Origin: RUG572 sp964386385
Lineage (GTDB): Bacteria > Verrucomicrobiota > Kiritimatiellia > RFP12 > UBA1067
Length of the DNA: 64,000 bases
Direction of reading: 5' to 3'
Assembly: GCA_964386385.1 (NCBI GenBank)
Contig: CAYLRN010000003.1
Span: 62,001-126,000, forward strand
Part shown: piece by piece, positions 16,306-25,597 of the stretch
How the letters are laid out: each line of letters opens with the position of its first letter
How positions within the stretch are numbered: position 1 is the stretch's first letter
Made by a program: the position numbers and the translations under genes
Notes under the pieces: model-generated
Database searches by the model: none
Told to the model about the DNA's origin: nothing
Seen by the model: the letters and a program-made list of their open reading frames with translations, nothing else

Positions 16306-19300
16306 ATGAAGACGATGGAAATTGGAAAGAGAATCTGCGCCATTGCGGGCGCGTTCTGCCTGGCGTTCGCGGCGAACGCGGCGGAAAGCGCGTGGACGTT
16401 CACGCTGGACGACGGGCAGAGCCTCGTCAACAACGCCACCGGCACGATTGTCGATGGCGAATGGACGCTGAACGTGTGGGTGCAGAACGCCGCGGCGCGG
16501 ACGCTCGGGCTTGGACAGAAGGGGAAGGACAACTACGGCAATGCGTTCACGGGGCTGAACCCGCGCGCCGACGGGCAGCCTGGCCCGCTCGACCTCGACA
16601 AGCCGATCGCCCATTCCTCCGGCGTCGCGTGGACAATCGTCACGACGTCAAGCCACGCGCTCGCGCTGAACGCGAACAGCAAAAGCGACGAGGACAACAA
16701 AGTGGAGTGGCTGACTTCCCTGACGTTCCCGCGGAGCGTGACGAGCCTAGGCAGCGAAGTCGTAAAGTCTAACAGCGGCAAGGGAACGAAACTCGGTTCC
16801 GTGACGATGGTCCTGCCGAACTTCACCGGGACGCTTCCGCCGTATGCGTTCTTCGGACACGAGAAGATCACGAACTTCGTCCTGAAGGCCCCTCTTGCGA
16901 CGCAAGTCGGCGGCGTCTTCCTGTACGACGCGCAGGGCGACGCCTCGAAGCTCTGCGCGACCGACGCGACGGACTGGGATCTGCCGAACGTCACGATTCT
17001 CGGCAACCGCGCGTTCGCCGGCCTTTCTGGCGTCCGCGGACGCCTTTCCCTGCCGCGCTGCCGCAAGACGGAGTACGTGCAGGCGCAGGACAAGGGAACG
17101 TTCGAGGGAAGCGCGTTCACGGAAATCCGCCTGGGCGAGACGGCTACGGAGACGATTCTGGTCGACAAGGCCACGTTCAGGAACTGCAGGTCGCTGACGA
17201 ACCTCGTAATCGGCGGAAGCGCGGCGACGGTCTCCCTGAATCCGTCCAACGTCTTCACCGGATGCACGGCGAGGAACGTCAAGTTGACGAATCTCGCCGA
17301 CTTCAACGAAATCACGAACCTCTTCCTCCAGTGCACGTCCCTGGAGAACGTTATCGCCACCGGCGCGGGCGCGCTGGAATTCCGCGCGGGCGCCTTTGCG
17401 AAATGCGCGAAGCTCGCGTCGATAGACCTTTCGGGCGGGACGTCCATCGTGTTTTCGGGGACGAATTCGTTCGCGGGTTCGAGCGCGTTGACGAGCGTCG
17501 TCCTGAGGGCGTCGGATCTGGTGGACACGGGCACGAACACGTTCAGGTTCACGGGACGTCTCGCCCATGTGCAGTTTGGCGACGCGGATACGGCGAAAGT
17601 GGTGCTGCGGAAGGACACGTTCGGCTGCAACACGAACCTTGAGGAAATAGTGCTTGGAGGTTATGACTCGCTCTTCTTCGAAATGCATCCGCTCTTCATC
17701 GAGCAGACCGGCACGAAGACCGGTGTGAAGCCGAAGTTCAACCGACTGCGCTTCCTGGGCGTTCCGCCAACGCTGTCGCCCGAAATCGTCAGCGTGTCCA
17801 CCTACTGGGGTAACTACAACGACGGAACGCACGTGCCCGCAAGGCAGGTCGGCATCGAGATTCCCTCCACGCAGGCGTGGCGCGACTTCTACGCCGGCAC
17901 TCCGCTGACGGCGCTCACCGACGCGGAGAAGGCGGCGTGGCGCGCTCTCCATCCCGACCGCGCGATTCCGCTCGGCGTCCTGCCCGCCATGTTCACGCCG
18001 CCGCCGGGGAACGCGCAGGGCTCGCCGTTCGGGCTTTCGGAACGCCAGTACATTTTGATCGGCGACCGCATCGCCCTGCCCCGTCCGCGGATGGACGCCG
18101 ATTCAAGATATGGCGACTCGATTGCGGTGGAATACGCCGGCGTGGATTTTGCGGCGGACGCCGACGGGACGATTCCGGCATCGGCGACGGGCGGCATGGT
18201 GACGCTCACCGCCTCGTCGACGGGCGGGAACTGCTCGTTCGCGCGCTGGATCTACGGCGGGCCGATCACGGAGGCGAACAACGTGCAGAACCCGATCACG
18301 CTCTCTTTCGCCGACGCCGCCCGCGTCGTCGGCGCCGCGTTCCGGCACGACTGGGTCTACGACGCCGAAGCGGGTACGATCTCCGACGGCGTCTGGACGC
18401 TCAATGCGTACGTTGCCGACGCGGCGGCGCACACGCTCGGCGTGGGCCTTCACCAGAAGAAGGGGACTTACGACGGCGTGGCGTGGGACCCGAACGACGC
18501 CTCGAAGCGAGGCCATGCGTTCACCGGGCAGGGCGACGGCCGGCTCGACATGACTGGCGTCGTCCGAGACGCGGACGGAACGGAGTGGACTGTTTCGGAA
18601 TTCGGCGAGTTCGCCATGGCGGCGAAGGACTGCGTGACGGAGTTCATCGCGCCTGAATGCACGACGACGCTCGGATACCAGCTGTTCAACAACGGAAGGC
18701 TCAAGACCGTCGTCGTGGAATCGAACGCGCTGACGAGCTTCGGCGGATGGGCGTTCGCTTTCAACAGAATCCGCACGGCCGTCCTGCGCGCACCGAGCGT
18801 CCGGGAACTCCCGGAAATGCTCTTTGCCGGAAACTCCTCCGCGGCGACTTTGTCCGAGGCCTGGGGCGAGAACCCGCTCGACCTCGCGGACGCCAACGAA
18901 TGGGACCTCGGCGGCGTGGTCCGCGCAAGCGGAATGCGCACGTTCCCGCGCTGGTGCGAACTCAAGGGGACGCTTTCGCTGACGAACTGCGCAGTCGTGA
19001 CGGCGCAGGAGAGCCGCGCCTATGCGTTTTTGGAAGGGGCGCAGAACCTCACGAACGTCGTCCTCGGCACGGCCTGCGAAACGTTGTCCATCGCCTCCAA
19101 TGCATTCCGGAACGCGCGAATCGCCTCCGTCGAACTTGGCGGACGCAGTGGACTGTCGGTGGGAGTGGACGCCTTCGCCGGCTGCACGGAGTTCTCCTCC
19201 GCCCGCTTCTTCGGCGCGGCCCCGGCGGTTGAGACGGTCGACCGTGTTCTCGCGGGCGTGTCCGTGCCATTCGACGGCACGAAGGACTGCACGGTCTGGG

Positions 19301-19476
19301 CTCCGCGTTCGCTCGGCTGGGAGCGTCTTGCGCAGGCGCCGGCGGACGGCGAGACGCCGGACACGGCAATCGGCTTGATGGGCGTCTACGCGACGGCGGC
19401 CGGCGAGCGCAAGGCGTGGATCTTCCATGCTTCCAGCCCCTGGGAGCCCAAGGGCACGCTTCTCGTCTTCCGCTGA
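16306..19476 (+). CDS. Secreted BspA-type leucine-rich-repeat protein with C-terminal GTLLVFR motif
   Basis: A 1056-residue exported protein (signal peptide through LAFAANA). It has two similar halves. Each opens with a TI(V/S)DG.WTLN...AA.TLG module and an AFTG segment, then carries irregular leucine-rich repeats of the BspA/LRR_5 kind (CRSLTNLVIGGSA, CTSLENVIATGAGAL, AFRNARIASVELGG). Between the halves is an EGG-type beta domain (VTLTASSTGGNCSFARWIYGG). The last residues are GTLLVFR. Such proteins bind host or polysaccharide surfaces in other bacteria; the role here is inference. GGAGG nine bases before the ATG fixes the start. It follows the GH-A hydrolase gene and may help attach cells to its substrate. 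A large hairpin lies downstream. Confidence 0.78.
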   Translation: MKTMEIGKRICAIAGAFCLAFAANAAESAWTFTLDDGQSLVNNATGTIVDGEWTLNVWVQNAAARTLGLGQKGKDNYGNAFTGLNPRADGQPGPLDLDKPIAHSSGVAWTIVTTSSHALALNANSKSDEDNKVEWLTSLTFPRSVTSLGSEVVKSNSGKGTKLGSVTMVLPNFTGTLPPYAFFGHEKITNFVLKAPLATQVGGVFLYDAQGDASKLCATDATDWDLPNVTILGNRAFAGLSGVRGRLSLPRCRKTEYVQAQDKGTFEGSAFTEIRLGETATETILVDKATFRNCRSLTNLVIGGSAATVSLNPSNVFTGCTARNVKLTNLADFNEITNLFLQCTSLENVIATGAGALEFRAGAFAKCAKLASIDLSGGTSIVFSGTNSFAGSSALTSVVLRASDLVDTGTNTFRFTGRLAHVQFGDADTAKVVLRKDTFGCNTNLEEIVLGGYDSLFFEMHPLFIEQTGTKTGVKPKFNRLRFLGVPPTLSPEIVSVSTYWGNYNDGTHVPARQVGIEIPSTQAWRDFYAGTPLTALTDAEKAAWRALHPDRAIPLGVLPAMFTPPPGNAQGSPFGLSERQYILIGDRIALPRPRMDADSRYGDSIAVEYAGVDFAADADGTIPASATGGMVTLTASSTGGNCSFARWIYGGPITEANNVQNPITLSFADAARVVGAAFRHDWVYDAEAGTISDGVWTLNAYVADAAAHTLGVGLHQKKGTYDGVAWDPNDASKRGHAFTGQGDGRLDMTGVVRDADGTEWTVSEFGEFAMAAKDCVTEFIAPECTTTLGYQLFNNGRLKTVVVESNALTSFGGWAFAFNRIRTAVLRAPSVRELPEMLFAGNSSAATLSEAWGENPLDLADANEWDLGGVVRASGMRTFPRWCELKGTLSLTNCAVVTAQESRAYAFLEGAQNLTNVVLGTACETLSIASNAFRNARIASVELGGRSGLSVGVDAFAGCTEFSSARFFGAAPAVETVDRVLAGVSVPFDGTKDCTVWAPRSLGWERLAQAPADGETPDTAIGLMGVYATAAGERKAWIFHASSPWEPKGTLLVFR

Positions 19477-19509
19477 ATCTATCTGCGGCAAATCGAAAGC
19501 CTCCCCCCG

Positions 19510-19551
19510 AATCGTCCCCGCGCGAGTCTGCAGGCTCGCGCGGGGACGATT
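19510..19551. terminator. Long GC-rich hairpin after the LRR-protein gene
   Basis: Seventeen-base perfect arms (19510-19526 and 19535-19551; core CCCCGCGCGAG / CTCGCGCGGGG) enclose the loop TCTGCAGG. No T-run follows, so it may be a repeat-type 3' stabiliser. Its centre (CGAG-TCTGCAGG-CTCG) resembles the TTTGCAAA palindromes of the 8.1-8.9 kb repeat. Confidence 0.6.
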
Positions 19552-19623
19552 CCATTTGGCGTTGAGAACGCAACGCGGGAAAAGTCGGGAAAAGTTTTTC
19601 CCCATGAATGCCGTCTTGCGCGG

Positions 19624-19650
19624 TTGACGAGAAAAAAAAACGAATATAAT
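19624..19650 (+). promoter_or_regulatory. A-tract promoter of the 19734 surface-protein gene
   Basis: TTGACG (19624-19629), AG, nine A, CGAA, TATAAT (19645-19650), a 15-base spacer. It matches the 5550 promoter at all but four positions over 27 bases. The gene starts at 19734 behind AAAGGAG. Confidence 0.75.
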
Positions 19651-19733
19651 GGAGTCGTAGATTCGGCAGATTGGGTCGCGTTCTTCTCTGACGGGGACTT
19701 TCTGCCGCAGACGCGAAAGCAAAGGAGATTGCG

Positions 19734-22700
19734 ATGAAGCGAATGTCTGTTCTTGCGGCGGGGCTTGCCCTGTCGTCGACGCTCACGGCCGCGCAGCCGC
19801 ACGCGCCGGTGAAATGGACGCTGGACGGCGATTCGGCCGCGCTGTCGTTCGACGCGAAGCGCGTCGCGCGGGGGCTTTGGTTCGCCTGGGGCGATTCGGA
19901 CGCGGGCGGCAGGACGAACGGCTGGGCGCGCGTCGAGAAGCTGGCAGACGTCCCGGCGCAGTCGACCGGCGTCTCCGTCTCCCTCCCCGCCGCGTTCGAC
20001 GTCTCGTCGCAGAAGGGCCGCTTCTTCCTGTTCGACGTATACGACGCGCGGTCCTACGTGCAGGACGGGCTCGTCCTCCACCTCGATGCGCGCGACAACG
20101 CCGGCGTCGGCCTGCACGACGCGGCGGCGAGTGCGTGGAAGGACCTCGCCGGCGACTGCGACGTCACGCTCGCCGGCATCGCGTACGGCGACTCCGGCGT
20201 TGTCTTCCCGATGGGCGGCCGGGCCGCCCTCAAGCTCCCCATGCTGCAGACGAACGCCGACAAGACACTGGAGACGATCGCATGGACGGACGAGACGTTT
20301 CCGGCGGACGTCTACGCGCGCACGGACGTCGTCTCCGTCGGAAACGACCTCAACTTCGCATTTCGCCGCGATTCAATTTTCATGATGGCCATCTTCTGCG
20401 ATGCGTCGGACGCCGACGGCAGGCAGACCGGACGCTACCACTACGGCGACGCGGCCGGCATTCCGTCCGCCTCCGCCGCCGGCATTCTCGAACCCCACGC
20501 CTATGCGCTCGTGCAGTCCGCCGCAGACCCCTCCGCGTCCAGCATTCGCGTCGACGGCTCGCGCTACGTCGTCGCGAAAAACGGCTGCGTCTGGTCGGCA
20601 GATTTCATGCACACCAACACCATTGCGATCGGGATGTCTACGGCGAAGGCGCATTTCTCCTCGATCCGCCTCTACTCCCGCGCGCTTGACGCGGAGGAAC
20701 TCGCGTTCAACGCGGCAGTCGACCGGGTGCGCTACTTCGACGCCGAGGCACCGTTCATCGCTTCGCCGCTCGTACCTGATTCGGCGGACGCGACCGGGAC
20801 GGACGGCTTTGTCTGCGCGTCGTGGAACATCGGCCATTTCGCGAACGGGACGTCCAACGCCTCGAAGATCCCCGCCGGCGAGGCGGAGACGTGGAAGGCG
20901 GCCTACTCAAGCCATCTGGACGCAATCGGCGCGGACTGGTTCGGCGTCTGCGAGTGGTCGGACGCATTCACGTCCGACGGCTCCGTCTCCGCCCGCGACG
21001 CCGTTTTCGGGCGCTATCCGTTCGCGTCGATCGGCCCGCGCAACTCCTACCAGTGCAACGGCGCGTTCGCGAACGTCCGCTTCACGCTCCTCGAAACGAT
21101 TACCAACCGCTACGGATCGCACGTCCAGGACACGTACTACGTCGCCCACCGCGTCCTGGTCGACGACGCCATAGACGCCTGGCTGGTGCAGACGCACAAC
21201 GACTGGGCCGCAGGCGTGTACCGCACAAACCAGGCCGACCAGCTGATAGGCGACTTCCTGGACAAGCCGCGCGTCGTCATTTCGGGCGACTTCAACAACT
21301 CTGGCAAGATGGCGGATGGAACGGCCTCGACGACGGCGTGGAACTATCCCGCCCGCTTCATGGACGCCGGCTACCATGTCTTCAACACAGGCGTCTATGG
21401 CGCGACATGCGGCGGCGTGACGATAGACAACTTCTACGTCAAGGGCTTTGCGATCTCCGGCGGCGCCGTCCACGCCGACGACGGACTGAGCGACCATCGC
21501 GCGATCTCCTGCCGGCTGACGCCGCTCGTTCCGACGGCGGACGGCAAAACGCCGGTCATGATTCCCGCCAATCCGCCGCAGGCGCTCTACACGGGCGCAG
21601 TGCAGACGCCGTACGTCACTTCCGACCCGGGCTACACGGTCGTCTGGGAGGAGATTTCGGCATCCGCCGGCGAGTATGACGGCACGGCAGCTCTCGTCGA
21701 CCCGGAAAAGACGTGCTGGACGGACGGCACGACCTCTCCGAAGCCCCTGACGTTCAAGGTCCTGCAGAACGCCAACAGGTGGACGTCCGCGCCGTCCCTC
21801 TCGCCGACGACCTGGTTCATTGAAGGCGGCGACCGTCCGTCCTTCTCGCAGGGTGCGTCGTTCTTCGGAACGCCCGCCGCGAACTACACGGACGAAGAGC
21901 TCGCCGCGCTGCCGGTCGGAGACTACGTGCTCACCGTCACTGTTCCCGCCACGGAGTCGTACGCCGGCCTTGCGACGAACATTCCGTTCAAGGTCGCGCA
22001 GAAGTTCGTGCCGACGCTCTCGAAGGACGGGCGGAGCGTCGGTTTGACGTTCGGCCCTTCCGTCGTCGACAGGACGCTCTGGATCGTCTACGACGAAGCG
22101 GACCGCGGAGATGGTCTTGACGGCTGGCGCAATCTCGTCGCCGTCGGCACGGTGCCGGCCGGCGCCTCGTCCTGGACTGCGGCGCTCCCGGAAGACGTCG
22201 GTGCCCGCTACGGCGCATTCCGCTTCATCCTCAGGACGGCTTCGATGGGTGCGGACGCCTACGTGCAGAACGGCCTTGTGGCGCAATGGGACGCGATAGA
22301 GAACGCGGGAAGGGGAGTGCACTCCGACGCGCCCGCCGTCTGGAAGGACCTTGCCGGGTCGCGCGACATCCCCACCAACTCGTTCGTTTTCGGCGCGACG
22401 AGCGCGATGCTCGCCAGCAACGTCACGGTGGCGATTCCGTTCGGCTCGGTCATGGCCGCGTCCGCGACGAAGACCGTGGAAGGGGTGTTCCACACTGACG
22501 GGACGTTCGACGCCTGGAACATGGCGCGCATGGACGTGCTAAATGCCGGAAACGACGGCGTCATCGCGTTCCGCAACGTCAACGACTGCTATCGTATCGG
22601 CATTTTCACCGACGCCGGCCGCCACGCCTTCTACACGTACAACGCGGACGCGGCCTTTGCGGGGCTGTCCCGGATTCTCTCCAACGCCAACTATTCGGCC

Positions 22701-24023
22701 GTGTTCGCGCCGGACGCCGCGCAGTCCTCCATGTGGATTAACGGCGAGGCGTTCACAAAGGGGCTCGCGACGGACGCCGGCGGCCCGAACTACTACTACA
22801 ACACCGTTTCGGGCTTCGCGCACAACGACAACCTCCATCTGCAGAACCTTTCCCGCGCCAATCTCCACTACGCCTCGATCCGCGTCTACAGCCGCGCGCT
22901 GACGGACGAGGAGCGCAACGCGAACTACGCCGTCGACAAGGCGAGGTTTCTTGGCGGAGACCCCAACGCCGACACGACGGGCGTCGTCCTGGTCCCCGTT
23001 CCGTTCCATGCGGACGTCGACAAGAAAGGCATGACGGCGGACGTCTGCCTGACGCCGACCAACTTCGTCCGCAGCCTCTACGTCGCGTGGGCGAACGGCG
23101 ACAGGGGCGAGACGACGAACGCATGGACTGAACTGCGCCGCCTGTGCGACGTGGCGGCCGGCGCGGGCGTTCTGAAAAACATCTCCCTCCCTGCCGAGGC
23201 TCTGGACGCGACGGGGCTTCGGTTCTTCCTCGTCTGCGAGTTCGACGCGGGGGCCTACGTGCAGGACGGCCTTCTGGCGCAGTGGGATGCGATCGAGAAC
23301 GCGGGAAGGGGAGTGCACTCCGACGCGCCCGCCGTCTGGAAGGATCTTGCCGGGTCGCGCGACATCCCCACCAATTCGTTCGTTTTCGGCGCGACGAGCG
23401 CGATGCTCGCCAGCAACGTCACCATGACGGTCTCGTTCGGAAGCGCGCTTCCCGCCGCGTCCGTGAAGACGGCGGAGGGCGTCTTCCGCACGGACGGGAC
23501 GTTCGACATGGGGCACTACTCCCGCCTCGACCTCGTCAATGTCGGGAACGACGGCGCGATTGCGTTCCGCGGCGGCGGCGGCTATTACGTCCTTGGCATT
23601 TTCACGGAGAATGCTACGCGCTGCGCGTTCTACACGCACGGCCTTGGAACGGAGCATGCGACGGCGGCCAGGCTTCTGAAGAACACGCCCTATTCGGCCG
23701 TCTTGGCGCCAATGGTCGCCGATTCCTCGCTCTTCGTAAACGGCGAGCCGTTCACGAAGGGGGTCGCGACGGCCACCGGGGAGAAGAACTACTACCATAC
23801 GGACAATTCCAACTTCCGTCACGATGAAAACCTCTATCTTGGCAAGTGGGCGCGCGCCAACCTCCACTATTCCTCGATTCGCGTCTATAGCCGCGCCCTG
23901 ACCGACGATGAGCGCGCGTACAACGCCATGGTCGACAAGAGCCGCTACTGCGGAGAGACGCCCGCCCCCTTGGCCACGCCGTACGTCCGCCTCCGGAACG
24001 GCCTTTCGATACTGATCCGCTAA
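19734..24023 (+). CDS. Giant secreted LamG and endonuclease/exonuclease/phosphatase-fold protein, C-terminal GLSILIR motif
   Basis: A 1429-residue exported protein. After a signal peptide come three LamG-like concanavalin folds (about 105-320, 840-1070 and 1170-1400), recognisable by YVQDGLV.H.DA, VWKDLAG, and Y..ASIR.YSRALT.EE. Between the first two lies an EEP-fold domain: FVCASWNIGHF, FGVCEWSD, VISGDFNNS and LSDHRAISC, which keep the Asn, Glu, Asp-Asn and Asp-His core residues. A beta-sandwich spacer follows at 600-750. It could be a surface nuclease or phosphodiesterase carried on sugar-binding modules. AAAGGAG six bases before the ATG fixes the start. LamG units 2 and 3 share a 169-base stretch with about seven differences, a recent duplication or conversion. 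It ends GLSILIR. Confidence 0.78.
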   Translation: MKRMSVLAAGLALSSTLTAAQPHAPVKWTLDGDSAALSFDAKRVARGLWFAWGDSDAGGRTNGWARVEKLADVPAQSTGVSVSLPAAFDVSSQKGRFFLFDVYDARSYVQDGLVLHLDARDNAGVGLHDAAASAWKDLAGDCDVTLAGIAYGDSGVVFPMGGRAALKLPMLQTNADKTLETIAWTDETFPADVYARTDVVSVGNDLNFAFRRDSIFMMAIFCDASDADGRQTGRYHYGDAAGIPSASAAGILEPHAYALVQSAADPSASSIRVDGSRYVVAKNGCVWSADFMHTNTIAIGMSTAKAHFSSIRLYSRALDAEELAFNAAVDRVRYFDAEAPFIASPLVPDSADATGTDGFVCASWNIGHFANGTSNASKIPAGEAETWKAAYSSHLDAIGADWFGVCEWSDAFTSDGSVSARDAVFGRYPFASIGPRNSYQCNGAFANVRFTLLETITNRYGSHVQDTYYVAHRVLVDDAIDAWLVQTHNDWAAGVYRTNQADQLIGDFLDKPRVVISGDFNNSGKMADGTASTTAWNYPARFMDAGYHVFNTGVYGATCGGVTIDNFYVKGFAISGGAVHADDGLSDHRAISCRLTPLVPTADGKTPVMIPANPPQALYTGAVQTPYVTSDPGYTVVWEEISASAGEYDGTAALVDPEKTCWTDGTTSPKPLTFKVLQNANRWTSAPSLSPTTWFIEGGDRPSFSQGASFFGTPAANYTDEELAALPVGDYVLTVTVPATESYAGLATNIPFKVAQKFVPTLSKDGRSVGLTFGPSVVDRTLWIVYDEADRGDGLDGWRNLVAVGTVPAGASSWTAALPEDVGARYGAFRFILRTASMGADAYVQNGLVAQWDAIENAGRGVHSDAPAVWKDLAGSRDIPTNSFVFGATSAMLASNVTVAIPFGSVMAASATKTVEGVFHTDGTFDAWNMARMDVLNAGNDGVIAFRNVNDCYRIGIFTDAGRHAFYTYNADAAFAGLSRILSNANYSAVFAPDAAQSSMWINGEAFTKGLATDAGGPNYYYNTVSGFAHNDNLHLQNLSRANLHYASIRVYSRALTDEERNANYAVDKARFLGGDPNADTTGVVLVPVPFHADVDKKGMTADVCLTPTNFVRSLYVAWANGDRGETTNAWTELRRLCDVAAGAGVLKNISLPAEALDATGLRFFLVCEFDAGAYVQDGLLAQWDAIENAGRGVHSDAPAVWKDLAGSRDIPTNSFVFGATSAMLASNVTMTVSFGSALPAASVKTAEGVFRTDGTFDMGHYSRLDLVNVGNDGAIAFRGGGGYYVLGIFTENATRCAFYTHGLGTEHATAARLLKNTPYSAVLAPMVADSSLFVNGEPFTKGVATATGEKNYYHTDNSNFRHDENLYLGKWARANLHYSSIRVYSRALTDDERAYNAMVDKSRYCGETPAPLATPYVRLRNGLSILIR

Positions 24024-24037
24024 GTCCTGCGCGCGGT

Positions 24038-24077
24038 CAAAAAGAGGCCGCCCTATTCCATGTCGCCTCGCTTTTTG
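24038..24077 (+). terminator. Possible terminator after the LamG gene
   Basis: CAAAAAGAGGC (24038-24048) pairs with GCCTCGCTTTTTG (24065-24077) with a two-base bulge, ending in TTTTTG. It overlaps the promoter region of the next gene (TGATACAAT, -10 at 24079-24084). Confidence 0.5.
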
Positions 24078-24103
24078 ATACAATCGTGTGACTTTTTCAC
24101 ACC

Positions 24104-25594
24104 ATGGTGAGAGCGTTCTACAGAATCGGGCGTGCAGTCTGCGCGACGCTGTGTCTATCGGCGTTCGCGGGTCTTTGTGCGCCCGTGCCGTCCGAGGCGG
24201 AGCAGGCCGAAGTGCGCCCGGTCGTGGAGAGGCTGACGGCGGACGATTTCGCCCAGCTCCGCGCGAAGAAGGTCTCGCACGGCGAGATGTCGTCGCTTCT
24301 GCTGTCGTACGCGACGGCGGCGGAGTCATCGGCGGCGCGGTTTCTGCTCGTGCGCACCGCCTTTCGCCAGAAGGCCATTTCGTGCGTTCAGGGCGAGGAG
24401 GGCAATGGCGGAATCTCCTCTCTCGAGGAGATGTTCGACACCGTTCTGTCCGCCGACGGCATCCTGTACGCTGTCGAGGTGGTCCGCTTCTCGCTCTCCG
24501 ACCTGCGGCGGCTTGCGGACAGGCGGGTGGATGGCGCGAAGGCGTTCATGCAGCGTTTTGCCGAACTTGAGCGGAAGACCCGCCCCGTCGGGCATTTTCG
24601 CGACAGGCTGGCGAAGTCGCCCGACGACCCGGCGCTTCGCGACGGCCTTGGGCGGTCGTACGTCGCGCTTGGCGAATGGGACGAGGCGCTTGCCGAGTTC
24701 GCAAACGCCGGCGGCGGACGGCACGATGCCATTGCGCGCTTCGAGCAGGCGTATCCGCTCGTCGGCGCGATAGGGCTTACGAGCGCCGACGTGGCGGAGC
24801 ACTGGTGGGCTTTCGCCGACGACGCCTCCGTCACTGCGGAGGCGAAGGGAATCTACCGCGACCATGCGGCGCAGTGGTATCGCGTGGCGATAACGAACGG
24901 CGTCCTGCGCGGTCTCAAGAAGGCCGTGGCTGAACGGCGGATCGCCGCCGTGGAGGCCGATTCCGCCGCAGCTGCAACTTCCTCCGACGCTTCCGCCGAC
25001 GGGACGTGGCCCAGAGCGGACGGACTGCCGCCGATCCGCATTCCGCTTCTGCGCGACGTGGAACTGAACCTGGTTGGAATCCCCATCGGCGCGGAGACGA
25101 ATTCGCGTCCGTTCTGGATTTCGCCGACGGCGGTCGTCCGCGAACAGTTCCGCGTGTACCGTCGGTCGCCGTCCGACGATTCCGCCAAGTCGGGCGGCGA
25201 CGCCAAAAAGCCCGTTTCCGTCTCGACCATGGACGCTTCGGCGTTCTGCGAGCATCTGACGAAGAAGTTCCGCAGCCGCCTTCCCAACGGATACGTGTTC
25301 CGTCTCCCCGTCGCGGAGGAGAGGGAACGCGCCCTGGCGGCGTTTGCGTCGCGGACGGACGCCGGCGATTCGGGCGAGGCCGTCGCCACTGACATGTCCC
25401 GCGACGTCGCCGAGCATTTGCTTGACCCGGCGGAGGCGGCGCGGGCGGTCGGAGGCTCGTCGCGTCGCGCCGCCGCGTCGCAGGAGAAGGAGGCGGAGGC
25501 GCGTGGGGGCGTGAAAGGCCGGGAGGCGCGCTTCCGCATTGTCGTCGGGCCTGACGTCGTTCGCGAACTCGGGGTGGGAAGGGGGCGAAGGTAG
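24104..25594 (+). CDS. Secreted protein with degenerate FGE-sulfatase (SUMF1-like) C-terminal domain
   Basis: A 496-residue exported protein. A signal peptide (CATLCLSAFAGLCA) is followed by an alpha-helical, TPR-like middle (SLEEMFDTVLSADG, ALRDGLGRSYVALGEWDEALAEFANAGG). From about residue 320 there is a formylglycine-generating-enzyme-like part: LNLVGIPIGAE, RPFWISPTAVVREQF, DASAFCEHLTKKF and LPNGYVFRLPVAEERERA. The C-terminal half of that domain, with the catalytic cysteines, is replaced by a short charged stretch before a final RFRIVVG strand. It is therefore probably a binding rather than a catalytic version, as in other PVC kinase-linked FGE domains. A TACAAT -10 lies 19 bases upstream of the ATG. 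The kinase gene starts three bases after its stop, so the two should act together. Confidence 0.6.
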   Translation: MVRAFYRIGRAVCATLCLSAFAGLCAPVPSEAEQAEVRPVVERLTADDFAQLRAKKVSHGEMSSLLLSYATAAESSAARFLLVRTAFRQKAISCVQGEEGNGGISSLEEMFDTVLSADGILYAVEVVRFSLSDLRRLADRRVDGAKAFMQRFAELERKTRPVGHFRDRLAKSPDDPALRDGLGRSYVALGEWDEALAEFANAGGGRHDAIARFEQAYPLVGAIGLTSADVAEHWWAFADDASVTAEAKGIYRDHAAQWYRVAITNGVLRGLKKAVAERRIAAVEADSAAAATSSDASADGTWPRADGLPPIRIPLLRDVELNLVGIPIGAETNSRPFWISPTAVVREQFRVYRRSPSDDSAKSGGDAKKPVSVSTMDASAFCEHLTKKFRSRLPNGYVFRLPVAEERERALAAFASRTDAGDSGEAVATDMSRDVAEHLLDPAEAARAVGGSSRRAAASQEKEAEARGGVKGREARFRIVVGPDVVRELGVGRGRR

Positions 25595-25597
25595 CGC

